Below, piece by piece: positions 7,532 to 14,723 of a stretch of 18,168 bases of DNA. Below the pieces are notes generated by a model that worked only from the letters and a program-made list of their open reading frames with translations, ran no database searches and was not told the origin of the DNA. Source of the DNA: Bacteroidota bacterium (GTDB lineage Bacteria > Bacteroidota > Bacteroidia > Chitinophagales > Chitinophagaceae). The stretch lies in the NCBI GenBank assembly GCA_023423835.1, contig JAFAEW010000131.1:1-18168 (forward strand). The letters run 5' to 3'. Position 1 is the stretch's first letter, and the number at the start of each line of letters is the position of its first letter. Position numbers and translations under genes: made by a program.

Positions 7532-8962
7532 TTATAATTTTATGGTATTCGTCTTATAATATTCCAAAACCTTCATTTTGAACACATAGTCAAAATGGTT
7601 GGCCAGTTGTTGCAACTTTGCCGTCAACAAATTGTTTTGATAAATAAGCAGGTCCATCGTTGATATCAATCCTACTTCATACCTTTTCTGGGCAAAATCA
7701 TAAGCCTTTTGCGATGAGGCCACACTTTTTCCGCTTGCAAAATATTTCTCCATAGATGCAATGGCCGAGGTATAAGCGTTATAAATATCTGACTTCAAAT
7801 TTTGTTCATTTTGCTGCTTTTGCAATTCCAGGGAGCGAAGATTCAACTTAGAATTTTCGTAATTTGTCCTGATCGATCCGTTATTGAAAATCGGAATACT
7901 TAAACTGATGCCGACACCCTGGCTGAAATTATTATTCAACTGCTTGAAGTAACCGGTCTTTCCGTAAATGTTTTGGGTGAAAGGTTCATTGGCAAACACC
8001 TGGTAATTGGTGCCGTTAATATTTACCTTTCCTATAGGTACATTATCAACCGTAGTACTTCCGATTACACCGAGTGACTGGTTATTAAAAGTAGTTCCGA
8101 GGGAATAAAATCCACTCACGCTGGGATAAAAAGATGCTTTATCAGCCAATATGGTTCTTTTTGCTGCCTCCACCTTGAAAGAATCCTCCCTCGTTAAAGG
8201 TTGATTTATTCTTGCAAGGTTGTAAACATATTCAGGTTCCAGATCGGCCAATGGCTCGAGTGGAATTGTTTCCACCGGTGGCGTTGTTATTTCAAATGGC
8301 GATGCCATATCTATGTTTAGTAACGCTTTCAGTGATATAAGACTCTGTTCGTAAGTTGACTGCGCGGAAATATAATTGCTGCTGTCGGTGGCGAGTTGGG
8401 CTTCGACTTCGAGTAGATTCAATTCCGGAAGAGCACCTGCATCTACTTTAATTCGTGTAATATTTAACTGCGTTTGGGTTTGATCAATTTGAACGCCGAC
8501 AATCTTTATTTGTTCCTGGGCAGCGAGGACCTGCAAATAATAATTTGCAACACTTAAGGCGATACTGTTAGCCGTTCTTTCCACCTCCGCTTCAGCCGCC
8601 TTTAGGTTGAAAGCTGCACCCCTGGCGATATTTTTTAACCGCCCGAAACCAAAGATGGTTGCGCCTCCCTGAGCCTGCCAGTTTTGATAAAACAACTGAG
8701 TGGTGGTAAACTGGTTTGTTGTTGGATCGATGGACCGTCCGAACTGCCAGCCCGCATTTGCACCTAAGGAAGCATTCGGATATTTATTTAATTGTGACTG
8801 TTTAAATTGTAATGCCGAGATTCTCGCTTGCACATCGGATTGCTTTATAGAAATATTGTTTTCAATGGCATAATCAATGCACTTTCGTAAATCCCATTTT
8901 TCCTGCGCGAACAGAAATGTTGGAAAAATCAGGAGAAATAAAAAAACGGATCTTTTTATCAT
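7532..8962 (-). CDS. TolC-family outer membrane efflux protein
   Basis: This is the outer-membrane channel of a tripartite exporter. The 476-residue product starts with a signal peptide (MIKRSVFLFLLIFPTFLFAQ, 1-20) and then shows the two helical repeats of the OEP family. The first opens with WDLRKCIDYAIENN and includes GASLPEL-like GALPELNLLEVEAQL. The second includes FPF-like barrel strands around GVGISLSIPIFNNGS and ends with the helix RYEVGLISTMDLLIYQNNLL. The size is normal. It is the first gene of the operon and the adaptor follows at 24 bases. The ATG at 8962 is the only start compatible with the signal peptide. A perfect TAnnTTTG element lies only 5 bases upstream, suggesting a leaderless or nearly leaderless message. 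Confidence 0.95.
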   Translation of the reverse strand: MIKRSVFLFLLIFPTFLFAQEKWDLRKCIDYAIENNISIKQSDVQARISALQFKQSQLNKYPNASLGANAGWQFGRSIDPTTNQFTTTQLFYQNWQAQGGATIFGFGRLKNIARGAAFNLKAAEAEVERTANSIALSVANYYLQVLAAQEQIKIVGVQIDQTQTQLNITRIKVDAGALPELNLLEVEAQLATDSSNYISAQSTYEQSLISLKALLNIDMASPFEITTPPVETIPLEPLADLEPEYVYNLARINQPLTREDSFKVEAAKRTILADKASFYPSVSGFYSLGTTFNNQSLGVIGSTTVDNVPIGKVNINGTNYQVFANEPFTQNIYGKTGYFKQLNNNFSQGVGISLSIPIFNNGSIRTNYENSKLNLRSLELQKQQNEQNLKSDIYNAYTSAIASMEKYFASGKSVASSQKAYDFAQKRYEVGLISTMDLLIYQNNLLTAKLQQLANHFDYVFKMKVLEYYKTNTIKL

Positions 8963-8967
8963 AGCAA

Positions 8968-8975
8968 CAAAAATA
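8968..8975 (-). promoter_or_regulatory. Candidate tolC-operon -7 element, abutting the start codon
   Basis: TATTTTTG matches TAnnTTTG exactly and ends 5 bases before the ATG. Transcription would begin at or within a base or two of the start codon. No TTG is seen 16-22 bases further upstream, so this remains a candidate. Confidence 0.35.
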
Positions 8976-8979
8976 ATTG

Positions 8980-8992
8980 AACCGCATCGGTT
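8980..8992. repeat. Inverted repeat 1 in the tolC / signalling-operon control region
   Basis: AACCG (8980-8984) and CGGTT (8988-8992) form a 5-base dyad around CAT. It sits just upstream of the tolC -7 element, where a regulator could overlap the promoter. A run of nine T (8999-9007) follows on the plus strand after six bases. Confidence 0.5.
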
Positions 8993-9014
8993 AAGAGGTT
9001 TTTTTTTCGATAAA

Positions 9015-9048
9015 CGGAAATCTTTGATGTTATGAGGTTAGATTTCCG
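9015..9048. repeat. Inverted repeat 2 in the same control region
   Basis: CGGAAATCT (9015-9023) and AGATTTCCG (9040-9048) are perfect 9-base inverted copies separated by 16 bases. In DNA this is the layout of paired operator half-sites about three helical turns from end to end; in RNA it would be a stem with a large loop. Confidence 0.6.
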
Positions 9049-9061
9049 CTAAATACCGCAT

Positions 9062-9101
9062 AACCGTTAATTTACAGTGAAAATACGGTGATTTAACGGT
9101 T
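9062..9101. repeat. Inverted repeat 3 in the same control region
   Basis: AACCGTTAA (9062-9070) and TTAACGGTT (9093-9101) are perfect 9-base inverted copies separated by 22 bases. Each half is itself nearly palindromic (AAC-C-GTT), and it shares the AACCG/CGGTT core with inverted repeat 1. It lies 64 bases before the start of the 158-aa gene. Confidence 0.6.
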
Positions 9102-9165
9102 GCGCTTTTCCGGCTTCAACACCAATTTGCTTTTAAATTTATTTATTAATCTAAAACTGTATTTT

Positions 9166-9642
9166 ATGCTCATCGAAGATTTCGGCACCCCCATCTCTAT
9201 TGGCGATGCCAAACAATATATCAAAGACTATTATAGCCTGTACAAAGCCGCAGTTTCAGAACTTAGCAAGTTATCCGATTGTCCCAACATTGTGGCATTT
9301 TTAGCGGCTCAACGACAGATCATGTCCGGGATTTACGGCAAAAACAGAATTATGCAGATCTTAAATCAAAACGCAGGCGCCGCAGATGAGTGTAAAGGAA
9401 TCAGGTATGCGCTCGGAATGTACCAGAATGCGGTTACCATCGTGTTGATGGGTGTGAAAAGCAATGGTGATATGATAACTGACCCGGGTGTAGAAGAAGA
9501 AGCAGTCGTGTTAGATTCATTAGCCGATTGGCAAAATACGCCGTCCGGGCAAGGCGGAAACCAGTTTGCAAAGCCTGTTATTATTGAAATTCATAAAGCA
9601 TCGATGGATGCCGATACTTTAAAGACTTACTTAAATCTATAA
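9166..9642 (+). CDS. Hypothetical protein, 158 aa, first gene of a signalling operon
   Basis: I do not recognise this protein. It is soluble, with no signal peptide or membrane segment. The first half looks helical (DAKQYIKDYYSLYKAAVSEL, then a Q/R/M-rich stretch). The middle has a hydrophobic strand-like TIVLMGV (91-97) followed by an acidic loop (DPGVEEEAVV), and the end has VIIEIHKASMDADTLKTYL. The start is the ATG at 9166. The frame is open upstream to a TTG near 9100, but that stretch reads as intergenic sequence and overlaps inverted repeat 3. The next gene begins 14 bases after its stop, so it is very probably the first gene of the four-gene operon and may modulate the kinase or the membrane protein. 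That role is inferred only from position. Confidence 0.8.
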   Translation: MLIEDFGTPISIGDAKQYIKDYYSLYKAAVSELSKLSDCPNIVAFLAAQRQIMSGIYGKNRIMQILNQNAGAADECKGIRYALGMYQNAVTIVLMGVKSNGDMITDPGVEEEAVVLDSLADWQNTPSGQGGNQFAKPVIIEIHKASMDADTLKTYLNL

Positions 9643-9656
9643 CTGAAAAACTGCTC

Positions 9657-10298
9657 ATGCCCGGATTCATGGATATTGTATACTTTCTAATTCTTCTTGC
9701 TGCCATATTTTTCAGCTTCAGGGCGTCAAATTTAAATATTGAAGGACTAACATATCTGCGGGTACTGTTAGTCCTTTCTTTTGTAAACGAGATGATCTCA
9801 ATGCTGTTGAAATGGAATCACCTCAACCCCAATATTCCCCATTACTTCTATATTCCGGTCGAATATTCCCTGCTGGTCTTATTCTACAGCCGCCACTTCC
9901 ACCGACGTGGATATAAAGAAGGATTGTTTATCTCTGCGGCAGTTGTAGTCTCCTTCTGCGTTTATAAAATGTTTAGAAATGAGATCTATATTTATCCGGG
10001 TTTTGTGTACAACATCAGTTGCGGTTTTAATACATTCTGGGCGGCCTTACTGTTATTGAATCTAAAGGTTACGGACGGATTGGTGATTACATCGATCCCG
10101 ATGTTTTGGATTTTGACAGCGTTGCTTCTATTTTATTCGGGCATATTTTTCTTTAATGTAGGATATAGTCTTATGATCATTCAAAATAAAATGCTCGCCG
10201 ATGCAGTGCGAACTTTTATTAGTACAACTTTGAATATCTTTCTATATTTACTACTCATTTATGGATTTGCATGTTCCTACAAAACAAAGAAATATTAA
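9657..10298 (+). CDS. Seven-helix membrane protein, unknown function
   Basis: A 213-residue integral membrane protein with about seven predicted helices (6-22, 31-51, 62-81, 88-105, 113-136, 146-168, 187-207). Loops are short and the C-terminal tail is basic (KTKKY). I know no named family for it. Its coding region overlaps the start of the histidine-kinase gene by 28 bases, which points to translational coupling and a working partnership. The kinase has one membrane helix and no extracytoplasmic or cytoplasmic input domain, so this protein is the natural candidate for the signal-receiving subunit. The start could be M1 (9657) or M5 (9669). Confidence 0.85.
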   Translation: MPGFMDIVYFLILLAAIFFSFRASNLNIEGLTYLRVLLVLSFVNEMISMLLKWNHLNPNIPHYFYIPVEYSLLVLFYSRHFHRRGYKEGLFISAAVVVSFCVYKMFRNEIYIYPGFVYNISCGFNTFWAALLLLNLKVTDGLVITSIPMFWILTALLLFYSGIFFFNVGYSLMIIQNKMLADAVRTFISTTLNIFLYLLLIYGFACSYKTKKY

Positions 10299-11065
10299 TT
10301 TCAATGGTAATAGGAATCACACTCATGCTTTTTCTGGTAACGGTGTTCATAATTTCACTGATCAGGTATAATAAGAGGCTTTATCTGCACTTGCAGGAAA
10401 AGCAGCTGATGCAATTACAATTCAATGAAACGCTGCTGCAGTCTCAGATAGAAATTCAAGAAGAAACGTTTAAATCTATCAGCCAGGAAATTCATGATAA
10501 TATCGGACAGGAATTAAGCTTCGTCAAGCTCAATCTCAACTCAATTGTTGAAAACCTGAATGCAGAAACGAAAGAAGTTGTGGTTGAATCCAAAGAACTT
10601 GTTTCAAAGAGCATTCAACAACTACGCGATATTGCAAGGTCACTCAATACCGATTACTTAAACGATATCGGTCTTCCCGAAGCCATAAACCAGCAGCTTA
10701 AGCTCATGGAAAAATCAGGAAGGTTTAAAACCCAACTCGTAGTAAACGGCGAGTTTGTGAAGATTGAACCCAAAAAAAGATTGGTTTTATTCAGAAGCAT
10801 TCAGGAATTACTCAGTAATATTATCAATCATTCTGCAGCAAATTTTGTTCAGATTGCACTAACTTACCAGGGGGAAATACTGAAGGTTGAAGTTTCAGAT
10901 AACGGCAAAGGTTTTGATGTCGAAAAAATTATGGCTGTTGACCGGAAAGGAATCGGTCTAACCAATGTAATAAACCGCATCAACCTGATTAATGGAACCA
11001 TTTCTATCAAAAGCCAGCCGGGTGAAGGTACCCGAACGATTATTGAACTGAATAAAAGCTTTTGA
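10271..11065 (+). CDS. Sensor histidine kinase, NarX/LiaS-type (HisKA_3), no sensor domain
   Basis: A 264-residue kinase. One membrane helix (about 10-31) follows a cytoplasmic or very short N-terminus, then a coiled-coil-like linker (36-70). The dimerisation/phosphoacceptor motif EIHDNIGQEL puts the phosphorylated histidine at H75. The ATPase domain shows an N-box (ELLSNIINHS, N183), G1 (SDNGKGF, D210), and G2 (GIGLTNVINR, 227-236) followed by GEGT (251-254). The HDxxGQ signature is typical of kinases that pair with NarL-type regulators, which is exactly what follows 2 bases downstream. Transcription continues from the seven-helix gene, which it overlaps by 28 bases. An alternative start at the M12 codon (10304) would avoid the overlap but shorten the region before the helix. 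Confidence 0.94.
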   Translation: MFLQNKEILISMVIGITLMLFLVTVFIISLIRYNKRLYLHLQEKQLMQLQFNETLLQSQIEIQEETFKSISQEIHDNIGQELSFVKLNLNSIVENLNAETKEVVVESKELVSKSIQQLRDIARSLNTDYLNDIGLPEAINQQLKLMEKSGRFKTQLVVNGEFVKIEPKKRLVLFRSIQELLSNIINHSAANFVQIALTYQGEILKVEVSDNGKGFDVEKIMAVDRKGIGLTNVINRINLINGTISIKSQPGEGTRTIIELNKSF

Positions 11066-11067
11066 AA

Positions 11068-11748
11068 ATGAACACTACAGGTCTGGAAAATGAAAAGATC
11101 ACCATCGCACTCGTTGATGACCATGGTCTGATTAGAAACGGCATTTCAAAACTAATCGGAACCTTCGACAATATGCAGGTAATCTTTGATGCTTCCAACG
11201 GGATGGAAGCGATAGAAAAAATCGGCAAAGATCAGATTCCCGATATTGTTTTGATGGATATCAATATGCCCGTTAAAGACGGTTACGAGACCACCGAATG
11301 GATCAGCAGCAATTATCCTCAGATAAAGGTACTTGCACTGAGCATGTATGACAATGAGGCCGCCGTTATTAAAATGTTGAAAGCCGGAGCAAGAGGCTAT
11401 ATTTTAAAGGACGCAGAACCGGCTGATCTAAAAAAAGCACTTGAGGATATCTACCGGAAAGGCTATTATTTTTCAGATGTGGTTACAGGAACTTTGATTC
11501 ACAAGGTGCAGAAAAAGGAAGGTTCACCGGATTCTAATTCCGGAAATCTTTCACAACGGGAAATTCGTTTTCTCGAACTGGTTTGTTCGGAATTAACGTA
11601 TAAGGAAATTGCCGACCAGATGTGTTTGAGTCCGCGGACAATTGACGGCTACAGAGATGCCTTATTTGAAAAACTTCAGGTTAAAACAAGAGTTGGACTG
11701 GTAATGTTTGCCCTGAAACATAACCTGGTATCGCTCGACCGGAAATGA
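11068..11748 (+). CDS. Response regulator, NarL/FixJ family
   Basis: A 226-residue two-domain regulator. The receiver domain (about 11-130) has the acidic pair D17/D18, phospho-acceptor D64 in VLMDINMP, S92 at the switch threonine/serine position and K114 in YILKD. The LuxR-type helix-turn-helix is at about 160-222 (LSQREIRFLELV, TYKEIADQM, SPRTIDGYRDALFEKL). I chose the ATG at 11068, two bases after the kinase stop; a TTG two codons earlier is less likely. It completes the operon and is the cognate partner of the kinase. Its targets are not visible, though its own upstream region carries inverted repeats that are candidate binding sites. Its stop is one base from the stop of the convergent fmt. 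Confidence 0.95.
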   Translation: MNTTGLENEKITIALVDDHGLIRNGISKLIGTFDNMQVIFDASNGMEAIEKIGKDQIPDIVLMDINMPVKDGYETTEWISSNYPQIKVLALSMYDNEAAVIKMLKAGARGYILKDAEPADLKKALEDIYRKGYYFSDVVTGTLIHKVQKKEGSPDSNSGNLSQREIRFLELVCSELTYKEIADQMCLSPRTIDGYRDALFEKLQVKTRVGLVMFALKHNLVSLDRK

Positions 11749-11749
11749 A

Positions 11750-12694
11750 TCAAATGACCGTATAACCTCTTAAAAAGTCTTCTATACTCATTCGTTTTTT
11801 TCCTTCCGGCTGAACCGACAACAAATAGATATATCCATTGCTACAGGCTATGCGCATATAAGTTTTATTATCAGAAGAAATGCTTCCCGGCACATTGGAG
11901 GTTTCGAATATCTCTTTTGAACAGCTAAACACTTTCAGTATTTTATCATTCCAAATTGTATAAGCTCCGGGATAGGGCGACAAACCGCGAATGAGGTTAT
12001 AGATTTCATCAGCTGTTTTTTCCCACGATATGAGACAGGTTTCTTTATTGATTTTCGGAGCCACCTTTAGCTCGGTAATAGCCTGCACCAGCTCGTGTTG
12101 CGAATGTTCGGGAATATTTCCTTCGGCGAGCTGTTTCAACGTTTCCAGCAGCAGTTCCGCGCCGGTCTTCTTCAAAACTTCGTACAGCTGACCGGCATTT
12201 TCATCTTTAGCTATGGCAACCTTTTTCTGCAGCAAAATGTTGCCCGTATCAATCTCATGCTGCAGCTTGAAGGTGGTTACGCCGGTTTCCTTTTCCCCAT
12301 TAATAATCACCCAGTTGATCGGTGCGGCACCCCGGTATTGCGGTAAAAGGGAAGCATGTAAATTTATTGTTCCCATAGGCGGCTGGCTCCACACAACTTC
12401 CGGAAGCATCCGGAATGCTACAACTACCTGGATATCGGCGTTTAAAGCAGCGAGTGAGGCAACAAATTCCGGATCTTTCAGATTCACCGGTTGCAACACT
12501 TTCAAACCCTTTTCAACCGCAAACTTTTTTATGGTACTTTCCTGCAACTTCATTCCGCGTCCTGCCGGTTTGTCGGGAGCGGTAATCACCGCCACAATAT
12601 TGCAGTCATGTTCCAATAACAATTGCAGGGAGCTTACCGCAAAATCCGGTGTTCCCATAAATATTATGCGTAATGATGTTAGATCCACAAGCAC
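11750..12694 (-). CDS. fmt: Methionyl-tRNA formyltransferase
   Basis: Fmt formylates initiator Met-tRNA using 10-formyl-THF. The 314-residue product has the N-terminal RIIFMGTPDFAV (9-20), the formyl-folate and catalytic block INLHASLLPQYRGAAPI (110-126, with N111 and H113) and catalytic D149 in HEIDTGN, then the C-terminal oligonucleotide-binding-like domain with LIRGLSPYPGAY. The start is uncertain: no ATG lies before the conserved RIIFMGTP, so I used the GTG at 12694; a GTG two codons later (12688) is equally possible. It begins 5 bases after the namZ-like stop and so depends on that gene's transcript. Pairing with namZ rather than with def is unusual relative to Proteobacteria. Confidence 0.95.
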   Translation of the reverse strand: MLVDLTSLRIIFMGTPDFAVSSLQLLLEHDCNIVAVITAPDKPAGRGMKLQESTIKKFAVEKGLKVLQPVNLKDPEFVASLAALNADIQVVVAFRMLPEVVWSQPPMGTINLHASLLPQYRGAAPINWVIINGEKETGVTTFKLQHEIDTGNILLQKKVAIAKDENAGQLYEVLKKTGAELLLETLKQLAEGNIPEHSQHELVQAITELKVAPKINKETCLISWEKTADEIYNLIRGLSPYPGAYTIWNDKILKVFSCSKEIFETSNVPGSISSDNKTYMRIACSNGYIYLLSVQPEGKKRMSIEDFLRGYTVI

Positions 12695-12699
12695 TAATT

Positions 12700-13950
12700 T
12701 TAAAAATCTTCGTATAACAGATATTTCTTGCGGACTAATTTAAAGTCATTTAGCTCATTCTCCCAGCTTTTTCTGATCTCCGATTCACTTTTGCCCGCTT
12801 TAATCTGTTGCATCAATAAATTATTTCCCGCAAGTTTATTGAAAAAAAAGTCATTTGAAGCAGTATTTGTCTTTTGCGGCTTAAGAAAGAATCCCGGTTT
12901 ATCGGGAAATAATTTGTACGCTTCAAGAATCCATTTCAATTGAATTTGGGATTGCGGGTGGTTTTCATTCGTCTCAAACAAATTCCAACCATAACAAATC
13001 TTATCCTTCCATTTCGGATCCATCGCGCCCACCATTGAACGGGGAATAAATTTAAATAAAGTGGCAGGTAGGTCGGGATGACCGAAAATCTCAAACGGAT
13101 GATCGGTTCCACGTCCTTCGCTCAAAACCGTTCCTTCAAAAAGGCAGGTGGAGGGATAAAGGTAGATCGATCCCATTTCTTTCAGGTTGGGAGAAGGCGC
13201 TACCGGCAAGATATATTTATCGGCATGCGTATAATTTTTGCAACGGATTATGTGCAAGCTGAAATCTTTTCCCTTCTCTTTTTGATCAATTTTATTTTCG
13301 CCCAGCAACAGACCGGCATACTCACCGATGGTAAGACCGTACACAACGGGAATCGGTTGCATGCCCACAAAGCTTTTGAATTGAGGTTGAAGAACCGGAC
13401 CATCCACATAAAATCCATTTGGATTTGGCCGGTCCAATACAATCAGCGGCTTACCATTTTCCACTGCAGATTCCAGGAAATATTCAAGAGATGAAATGTA
13501 AGTATAAAAACGAACGCCCACATCCTGAATATCAAAGATCAGAATATCTATATCTTGCAAATCTTCAGCGGAAGGCTTTAATTTTTTTCCATAAAGCGAT
13601 ACGATTGGAATTTTGGAATGATCGCCGTTGCCGTTGACCTTCTGACCTGCATCTGCAGTACCGCGAAAACCGTGTTCAGGGGAAAATATTTTTTGTACGT
13701 TTACCCCAAGACTGACTAGTGTATCGATGAGATGGGTATTACCGATGATGGAGGTTTGATTTGCAAAAACGCCAATCCTTTTGTTTTTCAGCAAAGGCAG
13801 GTATTCTTCCAACTGATAAGCGCCGGGAAGAATTGGTTTGATGTTTGTGCGATCTTCTGTGGACACTATCGCAGTCCGGGCAAGACCGGCAGGCAGCGAA
13901 AGATAAAAAATCACCGGCAGCAATAATGTTATCAGTCTGATTTTTTTCAT
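12700..13950 (-). CDS. namZ: Exo-beta-N-acetylmuramidase, NamZ-like (DUF1343, GH171)
   Basis: A secreted 416-residue protein of the DUF1343 family. Members characterised in Bacillus subtilis and Tannerella forsythia (NamZ, CAZy GH171) release terminal MurNAc from peptidoglycan chains. A signal peptide opens the protein (MKKIRLITLLLPVIFYLSL, 1-19). The family blocks follow: RIGVFANQTS (58-67), FSPEHGFRGTADAG (89-102, holding the conserved E92 and H93), VSLYGKKLKP, FDIQDVGVRFYTYISS (139-154), VLDRPNPNG (171-179) and the GPVLQP/FVGMQPIPVVYGLT stretch (184-207). I chose the ATG at 13950 because it begins the signal peptide; the frame stays open 13 codons further upstream, but that would bury the signal. 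It shares an operon with fmt. A role in muropeptide recycling is inferred from the family. Confidence 0.92.
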   Translation of the reverse strand: MKKIRLITLLLPVIFYLSLPAGLARTAIVSTEDRTNIKPILPGAYQLEEYLPLLKNKRIGVFANQTSIIGNTHLIDTLVSLGVNVQKIFSPEHGFRGTADAGQKVNGNGDHSKIPIVSLYGKKLKPSAEDLQDIDILIFDIQDVGVRFYTYISSLEYFLESAVENGKPLIVLDRPNPNGFYVDGPVLQPQFKSFVGMQPIPVVYGLTIGEYAGLLLGENKIDQKEKGKDFSLHIIRCKNYTHADKYILPVAPSPNLKEMGSIYLYPSTCLFEGTVLSEGRGTDHPFEIFGHPDLPATLFKFIPRSMVGAMDPKWKDKICYGWNLFETNENHPQSQIQLKWILEAYKLFPDKPGFFLKPQKTNTASNDFFFNKLAGNNLLMQQIKAGKSESEIRKSWENELNDFKLVRKKYLLYEDF

Positions 13951-14062
13951 AGGGCAAATTAACATGAAAGATAATGAAAATTGTCTCAAATAGCTGCTTA
14001 GCTTATCTTGCCGGCCTAAGGGAAGCGAAGTTTCCTATTCAATAAATACAAAAATTAAGCAC

Positions 14063-14518
14063 ATGCAAAAAGTGAAAGATGGTGATACCGTAAAAGTGCA
14101 TTACCACGGAAAGCTAACCGATGGAACCACCTTTGATTCTTCTGAAGGGCGCGAACCGCTGTCATTTGAGGTGGGAAGCGGCCAGGTAATTCCGGGATTC
14201 AATGAAGGAGTCACCGGAATGGAAGTAGGAGAAAAGAAAACGATTACAATTCCTTCAGATCAGGCATACGGCGAAAAACGCGACGACCTGCTGATGGAGT
14301 TTCCCATGGATAAATTTCCCCCCGATCTCAAGCCGGAAGTTGGAATGGCTTTAAATATGAGCAATCAGGAAGGACATCAGTTTCCGGTAATGATAACAGA
14401 AGTTAGAGATGAGTCGGTTATTCTCGATGCCAATCATCCCCTTGCAGGAAAAGATCTCGTGTTTGACCTTGAAGTGGTGGGCATTGATCCGAAAAGTCCG
14501 CTCATCATTACCCCCTAG
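14063..14518 (+). CDS. FKBP-type peptidyl-prolyl isomerase, SlyD-like
   Basis: A cytoplasmic 151-residue prolyl isomerase and probable chaperone. The FKBP core is split by an insert-in-flap domain: VKVHYHGKLTDGTTFDSS (10-27), the FEVGSGQVIPGFNEGVTGM segment (35-53) and GEKKTITIP come first, then the IF domain (about 70-122), then DANHPLAGKDLVFDLEVVGI (122-141), the SlyD-family signature. The histidine/cysteine-rich metal-binding tail of E. coli SlyD is missing, so nickel handling is unlikely. There is no signal peptide. It is monocistronic, divergent from namZ, and followed by a strong hairpin. Confidence 0.95.
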   Translation: MQKVKDGDTVKVHYHGKLTDGTTFDSSEGREPLSFEVGSGQVIPGFNEGVTGMEVGEKKTITIPSDQAYGEKRDDLLMEFPMDKFPPDLKPEVGMALNMSNQEGHQFPVMITEVRDESVILDANHPLAGKDLVFDLEVVGIDPKSPLIITP

Positions 14519-14526
14519 GTAGTTGC

Positions 14527-14560
14527 TCCCATAAGCTCCGGCTTTACGGAGTTTATGGGA
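14527..14560 (+). terminator. Strong stem-loop after the SlyD-like gene
   Basis: TCCCATAAGCTCCG (14527-14540) pairs with CGGAGTTTATGGGA (14547-14560) over 14 positions with one G-U pair, around a six-base GCTTTA loop. It begins 9 bases after the stop. The next bases (ACAATAAAAT) are not T-rich, so it is terminator-like or a 3' stabiliser rather than a textbook intrinsic terminator. The rest of the gap to 14723 holds no gene; TATTTTTA at 14712-14719 is a 7-of-8 match to the -7 element for the fucosidase. Confidence 0.65.
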
Positions 14561-14723
14561 ACAATAAAATCCTCTCCACATTTTTTGTTCAACCTCCAAC
14601 CGGCTGCCTTAGCCACTTATATTGTATCCTTTTAAAGCTCTTATTCGCTTACAAATCTTCCACTCGGAGTAAAACAGATTCGTGAAATAGACAAGCATTC
14701 GTATTAATAGCTATTTTTATCGA

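Noticed and set aside
8980..9007. Plus-strand intrinsic terminator (short hairpin then nine T)
   Set aside because: The stem has only five pairs, lies six bases from the T-run, and no plus-strand gene ends there; treated as an operator-like dyad instead.
9100..9165. N-terminal extension of the 158-aa protein from a TTG near 9100
   Set aside because: The stretch is AT-rich intergenic DNA overlapping inverted repeat 3, with no ribosome site; the ATG at 9166 is preferred.
13951..13989. Upstream ATG for the namZ-like gene
   Set aside because: It would place 13 residues ahead of a good signal peptide; the start at 13950 explains the secretion signal.
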